DNA of 9,066 nucleotides from Phycisphaerales bacterium (GTDB lineage: Bacteria > Planctomycetota > Phycisphaerae > SM23-33): assembly GCA_003171235.1 (NCBI GenBank), contig PMYM01000195.1:222-9287 (forward strand), given 5' to 3'. This document shows positions 5,670 to 9,066 of the stretch, one piece after another. How positions within the stretch are numbered: position 1 is the stretch's first letter; each line of letters begins with the position of its first letter. The notes under the pieces are model-generated. The model made no database searches, had not been told where the DNA came from, and was given only the letters and a program-made list of their open reading frames with translations. The translations under genes were made by a program, and so were the position numbers.

Positions 5670-7367
5670 CTAGTCCACCCTGTAGTTCTTGAGCGGCCAG
5701 ACGCCCTGGCAGGCGGCCTTGCCGTAGATGACGTTGGCGGCGTGTTCCAGGCTGGCGGGCATGGTCGAGAAGGTCAGCACGATCGTCCCGGCCTCGTCGG
5801 GGCAGCTCAAGGGATAGGGCGTGTTGGACACCACCACCACCTTCTTGCCGGCGGCGATGAGCTTGCGCGCCAGGTCCAGGTTGGAAGCGACGCTGCGGTT
5901 GTAGCCGCACAGGATGATGACGGCCTGGACCTTCTCGGCCAGGGTCAGGGTGTTCTTGACGTCTTCTTCGCTGACGTTGGACTGGGTCTCGTAGTCATAG
6001 ACGGTCTTGGCGTGGCGGCGGACGAACTCCTGCAGCATGTTGGGATGCCACCAGTAGTCGTCGCCCTTCTTCTGGTAGATGTCGCAGCGCTGCTGGCTGA
6101 CCAGCACCGGCATGTCGGCAGGCAGCGGCAGCAGGTTTTCCCGGTCGCGCAGCAGGATGCAGCAGCGGGCGGCCACGTCCTTGCAGAGCTGGATGATCTT
6201 GGGGTCGCGCGTGGGGGCGGCGGCCCGCTCGGCGTTGACCAGCGGCTTCTTGAACATGCCGTAATCCCACTTCAGGCCCAGCACGCGGCGGTTGTGGGCC
6301 TCCAGCTCCTTGGTGGGGATGCGGCCTTCCTCCACGTACCGCTTGATGCAGTTGAAGACGTCGTCGCGCTTGACGGCCTCGGTCTTGGCCAACACCAGGT
6401 CGGCCCCGGCGGCGACGGCCTCGGCGCAGGCCTGGCCCAGGCTGCCGAACAGGTCCACCACGCCCTTCATCTCCATGGCGTCGGTGGTGATCACGCCCCT
6501 GAAGCCCAGTTCCTTGCGCAGCAGGTCGGTGGTGATGCGGCGCGAGACCGAGGCCGGCTTGTTCGAGTCGTCCAGCGCCGGGTAGATGGTGTGGGCGGTC
6601 ATGATGGCCGGCAGGCCGGCGGCAATCAGCGCCCGGTAGGGCGCCAGGTCGATGTCCCATAGCTGCTGGCGGCTGCCGGGATTGACATCCGTCTGCATGT
6701 GCACGTCCACCATGCTGTTGCCGCGCCCGGGGAAGTGCTTGCCGGTGGCGATCATGTTCTCCAGCTTCAAGGCCCGCAGGTACTCCAGGCCCAGGCGGGA
6801 GACCGCCTCGGGGTCGTCGCTGAAGCTGCGGGTGTAGATTTCGGGGTTCTGGGGTTCGACGTTTACGTCCAGGCAGGGCGTGTGCAGCATGCGCAGGCCC
6901 ATGGCCCGAAGCTGCCGGGCCACCGCCCGGTAGGTCTGGTGGACCATTTCGTCGCTGCCGGTGGCGGTCAGGCCCATCTGCGAGGGGAAAAGGTTCACGC
7001 CGCCGCGGGCCATGTCCTGGCTGTAGTCGCCCTCCTGGTCGATGGAGAAGTACAGCGGGATGCCCAGGCGGCTATCCAGGGCGATCTGCTGGACCTGGTT
7101 CAAAATGAGGGCATACTCGCGCGGGGCGGCGTAGGGGGCGAAACGCTGGATGCGCTCGCCCGTGGTCAGGTGCCGCGTGCCGTAGGCCTCTTCGGTGTAG
7201 ATGTGGGGCGTGACGCGCAGGCCGGCACAATGGTGGCGCTGGATCTTGTCGTATGCGTGGCTGTCCACGCGCGTGCCGGCGAATTCAAACGTGATGCACT
7301 GGCCGACCTTCTCATCCAGGGTCATCCGGCTGATCAGGTCGTTTATGAACTGCTTCTTTCCGGCCAT
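5670..7367 (-). CDS. Glycoside hydrolase family 3 protein (beta-N-acetylglucosaminidase/beta-glucosidase type)
   Basis: 565 residues from ATG 7367, preceded by AAGGAG at 6-nt spacing; the longer open frame to 7550 runs through repeats and is not used. The N-terminal GH3 barrel shows FSIDQEGD (107-114), VNVEPQNPEIYTRSFSDDPE (168-187), KHFPGRG (210-216) and the nucleophile Asp296 in ITTDAMEMKG (293-302). Asp221 and His223 in SMVDVH resemble the catalytic Asp/His loop of NagZ-type enzymes, which points to N-acetylhexosamine substrates. From about 395, a GH3 C-terminal alpha/beta domain follows (LLRDRENLLPLP at 405-416, ending in YGKAACQGVWPLKNYRVD). No signal peptide is seen, so the enzyme is probably cytoplasmic, perhaps in recycling of cell-wall or imported sugars. 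No fibronectin-III domain is present. The gene is followed on the same strand by the RAYT gene, which I take to be a separate insertion. Confidence 0.93.
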   Translation of the reverse strand: MAGKKQFINDLISRMTLDEKVGQCITFEFAGTRVDSHAYDKIQRHHCAGLRVTPHIYTEEAYGTRHLTTGERIQRFAPYAAPREYALILNQVQQIALDSRLGIPLYFSIDQEGDYSQDMARGGVNLFPSQMGLTATGSDEMVHQTYRAVARQLRAMGLRMLHTPCLDVNVEPQNPEIYTRSFSDDPEAVSRLGLEYLRALKLENMIATGKHFPGRGNSMVDVHMQTDVNPGSRQQLWDIDLAPYRALIAAGLPAIMTAHTIYPALDDSNKPASVSRRITTDLLRKELGFRGVITTDAMEMKGVVDLFGSLGQACAEAVAAGADLVLAKTEAVKRDDVFNCIKRYVEEGRIPTKELEAHNRRVLGLKWDYGMFKKPLVNAERAAAPTRDPKIIQLCKDVAARCCILLRDRENLLPLPADMPVLVSQQRCDIYQKKGDDYWWHPNMLQEFVRRHAKTVYDYETQSNVSEEDVKNTLTLAEKVQAVIILCGYNRSVASNLDLARKLIAAGKKVVVVSNTPYPLSCPDEAGTIVLTFSTMPASLEHAANVIYGKAACQGVWPLKNYRVD

Positions 7368-7478
7368 GGCCGTCTCCTTGCTTCTCCTTGAGACAAATCG
7401 CAGCCGCAAAGCAGGTATCTTAAGCAAACCGCCACCCGCGCGATAGTGTCTCGTTCCGGGTTGCGTGGTGCGAGTTGA

Positions 7479-7499
7479 GGGTTGCGGGTTGCGGGTTGG
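7479..7499. repeat. Heptamer tandem repeat (GGGTTGC)
   Basis: Three consecutive heptamers, GGGTTGC GGGTTGC GGGTTGG, sit about 110 nt upstream of the GH3 start. A further copy lies at 7458-7464. The G-runs are all on the plus strand. The rest of the gap (7368-7574) holds the GH3 ribosome-binding site and a solitary REP, with no sign of another gene. Confidence 0.7.
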
Positions 7500-7520
7500 G
7501 CTCTTTGTTGTTTCTTGTAG

Positions 7521-7540
7521 CCCCCGACGCAAGTCGGGGG
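7521..7540 (+). repeat. Solitary REP hairpin, loop variant
   Basis: Same stem (CCCCCGAC/GTCGGGGG) and GTAG head as the RAYT-flanking copies, but the loop is GCAA instead of GTAA. The upstream T-rich stretch (TTGTTGTTTCTTGTAG) also resembles the array spacers. It lies about 2 kb from the transposase gene, between the small CxxC gene and the GH3 gene, as expected for a REP dispersed from the module. Confidence 0.88.
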
Positions 7541-7574
7541 TTTCTTTCAATTTCCCCTGCGCTTTGAAACAAAA

Positions 7575-7862
7575 TCAGTACAGGCGGTTGCGCCGGCAGA
7601 ATTCCTCGTAGTCCCGGCAATTCTGAGTGTCCAGCAGGGTCACGTACCCGCCCCCCGCCTGGAAATAGCGCCAGCACTGGCGGCCGTCGATGTACACGGG
7701 ATTGTCGCCGGCCGTGCCGTCCTGGTTGACCTGGGCGGGGCGGGCCGCGTCGTCCAGGGCCATCGCGGCGCACCCGCGGCAGACTTGCAGGGGAAAGTCG
7801 CCGGGCACCGGCGCCGAACCACAGATGCTGCACCGCGTTGCTCCGTCTTTCCGGCCGGCCAT
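7575..7862 (-). CDS. Small CxxC/CxxC putative zinc-ribbon protein, unknown function
   Basis: 95 residues from ATG 7862, with GGAGAGG 7 nt upstream. I do not recognise the family. Cys11-Cys14 (CSIC) and Cys28-Cys31 (CRGC) are spaced like a zinc-ribbon or rubredoxin-knuckle metal site. The C-terminal part (54-95) is a separate block with NPVYIDGRQCWRYF, a GGGYVTLLDTQ strand and a charged aromatic tail ending NRLY. It contains three more cysteines (63, 82, 89). No signal peptide or membrane segment is seen. A REP lies 35 nt past its stop, and the CBM48 gene with its terminator lies upstream on the same strand, so it is probably transcribed alone. The strong ribosome-binding site and the ordered cysteines support a real gene. 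Confidence 0.75.
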   Translation of the reverse strand: MAGRKDGATRCSICGSAPVPGDFPLQVCRGCAAMALDDAARPAQVNQDGTAGDNPVYIDGRQCWRYFQAGGGYVTLLDTQNCRDYEEFCRRNRLY

Positions 7863-7955
7863 GCGATCGCCTCTCCGCCCTTAGCGACCGACAAGATACT
7901 ACACCCATCGGGCGGCTGTCGAGCGGATTGGCGACAGGCAGGCCCGGCGGGGCGT

Positions 7956-7998
7956 AAAAAACGCCCGTGGCCGCCGGTCTTCCCGGCCGCCGCGGGCG
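7956..7998 (-). terminator. Intrinsic terminator downstream of the CBM48 gene
   Basis: On the minus strand a GC-rich hairpin (arms 7983-7998 and 7962-7977, 14 of 16 pairs) with a 5-nt loop is followed immediately by six T (7956-7961). It stands about 60 nt after the stop codon at 8060. The remaining sequence between 7863 and 8059 shows no gene. Confidence 0.8.
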
Positions 7999-8059
7999 CG
8001 CAATAATGATAAGAAGGCCAATGCCACTCCATCAGGAGCGGCGGGATTACGCTTAGCCG

Positions 8060-8329
8060 CTAAACCGTGACCACGGAATTGAGCGAGCCGTAAGAGTTGT
8101 GCACGGCGTCCCGGACGTCGGGATCGTGCTTCCAGTTGCCGTCGAGGATGAACTTGTACTCGTGCCGGCCGGCGGAAACCGCCAGGGAGACCGCGAACGT
8201 GCCGTCCTTCTGCTTGCGCATAGGGGTGAGCTTCCAGCCGGTGAAGTCGCCGGCGACGGCAGCCCTGGAGACCCGCCCGTCAGTCTTGACGCTGAACAGA
8301 ACATTTCCCTTGCCATCTTTCTTGTACAT
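8060..8329 (-). CDS. Stand-alone CBM48/AMPK-type glycogen-binding domain protein
   Basis: 89 residues from ATG 8329, preceded by AAAGGAG at 5-nt spacing; the longer open frame upstream is disregarded. Nearly the whole protein is one CBM48-like beta-sandwich: a strand ending AAVAGDFTGWKLTPM (23-37), then DGTFAVSLAVSAGRHEYKF (42-60), ILDGNWKHDPDVRD (61-74) and a closing NSYGSLNSVVTV (78-89). Trp32, Lys59 and Trp66 lie where AMPK-beta and branching-enzyme modules contact alpha-glucan. No catalytic domain, signal peptide or membrane segment is present. It may target a partner to glycogen or act as a small adaptor; this is inference. It lies downstream of the rRNA terminator and ends in its own terminator, so it is probably monocistronic. 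The 5' region 8330-8550 has no other gene, only a 10-bp tandem duplication at 8461-8480. Confidence 0.88.
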   Translation of the reverse strand: MYKKDGKGNVLFSVKTDGRVSRAAVAGDFTGWKLTPMRKQKDGTFAVSLAVSAGRHEYKFILDGNWKHDPDVRDAVHNSYGSLNSVVTV

Positions 8330-8460
8330 CTTGACTCCTTTCAAAGAATCAGGCTTGAAGACAGAACACAGGCCCCTCGCACCCAACGGGGGCGTGGACG
8401 GACCTGCAATAATCAGTTTAGCGCGGGCGCGGGGGAAAAACCACTCCGGCGCCAACCGTG

Positions 8461-8480
8461 GGAAATTGGGGGAAATTGGG
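8461..8480. repeat. Short tandem duplication (GGAAATTGGG x2)
   Basis: Two perfect adjacent 10-bp copies lie between the rRNA terminator and the CBM48 gene. No function is evident; it may be replication slippage in the leader region. Confidence 0.6.
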
Positions 8481-8550
8481 GGGACGGGAGACAGACTACG
8501 AAATAGGTTTCGCCTTCCTGGTCCCCGGGGCGCACAGCCTGGGCGCAAGA

Positions 8551-8583
8551 GAAAAGCCTCCCGGCGTCAGCCGGAAGGCTTTT
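8551..8583 (-). terminator. Intrinsic terminator of the rRNA operon
   Basis: On the minus strand, AAAAGCCTTCCGGC pairs with GCCGGGAGGCTTTT around a TGAC loop (one weak pair), and the 3' arm ends in TTTTCTCTT. It begins about 8 nt after the end of 5S rRNA, the usual position for the end of an rRNA transcript. Confidence 0.88.
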
Positions 8584-8590
8584 CGTAATA

Positions 8591-8698
8591 AGGCGGCATT
8601 CACCTACTTTCCCCTTATCGAGTATCATCGGCCGTTGCGTCTTCACTTCTGTGTTCGGAATGGGAACAGGTGTAACCCACAACGTATGGACACCGCCA
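8591..8698 (-). rRNA. rrf: 5S ribosomal RNA
   Basis: Read on the minus strand it begins GGCGGTGTCCATACG and contains the conserved block ACACCTGTTCCCATTCCGAA, then AGTAGGTGAATGCCGCC-like closing sequence. The 5' GGCGG and 3' CCGCC pair as helix I. Length is about 108 nt; the ends are approximate by a few bases. It follows 23S in the normal bacterial order and is followed at once by a terminator. Confidence 0.95.
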
Positions 8699-8916
8699 TT
8701 GGGCCGGATGACCTCTCGGCCATCCGGTCCTTAATGCGGATACGTGGCTTGTAGGCTGATGCGGCCCTTTTAATTCAAATAGATCATGGGCCGATGCAAC
8801 CGGAGAGCCGAGTCTCCGCACGCAATTCTAGTGGTAGTCAGGTCCGCGGATTCACCGCGGCTTAAAGCGGCTCGGTCATTTAAGACCGGCCATCACGGGT
8901 CGTTGGACCCATGATA
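8699..8916 (-). other. 23S-5S internal transcribed spacer with several hairpins
   Basis: About 220 nt with no tRNA: no T-loop or acceptor pairing is visible. In minus-strand order it folds into an ATCATGGGTC/GACCCGTGAT hairpin (8892-8915) just after 23S, a CGGTC/GACCG stem (8873-8888), a CCGCGG/CCGCGG stem (8844-8860), a CGGAGA/TCTCCG stem (8801-8818), and a CCGGATG/CATCCGG stem (8704-8727) just before 5S. These probably guide RNase processing of the rRNA precursor. Confidence 0.8.
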
Positions 8917-9066
8917 AATGTGATCAAGCGTTCGCCCGTTAGTACCGGTTGGCTTAAACGATTTCTCGCCTTACACCGCCGGCCTATCAACCTGGTGGTC
9001 TACCAGGGGGCTCTCATTCCGAAGAACATGGAATCCTGATCTTGAGGTGGGCTTCCCGCTTAGATG
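8917..9066 (-). rRNA. rrl: 23S ribosomal RNA, 3' end only
   Basis: On the minus strand, CATCTAAGCGGGAAGCCC at the right edge and GATAGGCCGGCGGTGTAAG and AACCGGTACTAA further on match the highly conserved 3' domain of bacterial 23S rRNA. The 3' end is placed about 22 nt after GGTACTAA by analogy with E. coli. The tail CGCTTGATCAC would pair with the 5' end of the mature molecule. The rest of the gene and any 16S lie beyond the window. Confidence 0.95.

Noticed and set aside
4846..5673. Plus-strand open frames with APDVSRGF or SPRRKSG peptides
   Set aside because: They are translations of the REP hairpins and spacers, continuing as the antisense of the RAYT gene. No ribosome-binding site or protein family supports them.
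5742..7391. Long plus-strand frames opposite the GH3 gene
   Set aside because: They are antisense shadows in GC-rich sequence; the minus frame carries all GH3 motifs and a ribosome-binding site.
8458..8821. Small frames over the 5S gene and spacer
   Set aside because: They overlap 5S rRNA and its terminator on one or other strand and have no coding signs.
8699..8916. tRNA gene in the 23S-5S spacer
   Set aside because: TGGCCGAGAGGTC resembles a tRNA-Leu/Ser D-arm, but there is no anticodon arm, no T-loop and no acceptor stem around it.

Overview
The window looks like a chromosomal segment of a GC-rich member of the Planctomycetota, probably Phycisphaerae-like. This is an inference from the style of the intergenic repeats (they read through as APDVSRGF or GETPAT peptides), the glycoside-hydrolase-rich gene content and the rRNA sequence. 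No database search was possible. All positions come from reading frames, motifs and base pairing visible in the sequence.

Layout. (1) 1-1397, minus: the N-terminal 465 residues of a secreted glycoside-hydrolase-like protein, open to the left edge. (2) 1398-1664: a divergent intergenic region with a dyad near the first gene and a large nested inverted repeat (1465-1628). (3) 1665-3800, plus: a two-gene unit, an NAD-dependent epimerase-like protein followed 6 nt later by a dihydrodipicolinate synthase-family aldolase/lyase. (4) 3824-4792, minus: a bacterial deoxyhypusine-synthase-like protein, convergent with the unit before it. (5) 4822-5625: a REP/RAYT module. Four REP hairpins in tandem, a 165-aa Y1 (HUH) transposase gene on the minus strand, and one REP in inverted orientation; a sixth, solitary REP sits at 7521-7540. 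(6) 5670-7367, minus: a two-domain family 3 glycoside hydrolase with a NagZ-like His/Asp signature. (7) 7575-7862, minus: a small unrecognised CxxC/CxxC protein. (8) 8060-8329, minus: a stand-alone CBM48/AMPK-type glycogen-binding protein with a good intrinsic terminator. (9) 8551-9066, minus: the distal end of an rRNA operon: 23S 3' end, a structured spacer of about 220 nt, 5S and terminator.

How it fits together. Most of the protein genes concern carbohydrates: a secreted GH-A-like enzyme, a GH3 exo-glycosidase, a glycogen-type binding module, and an epimerase plus DapA-fold lyase pair that could process a sugar or sugar acid. The window does not prove one shared pathway. The most system-like element is the REP/RAYT module: a domesticated-type transposase gene bracketed by the hairpins it probably recognises, each preceded by a TAG-type head, with a GNRA-type loop on the same strand in every copy.
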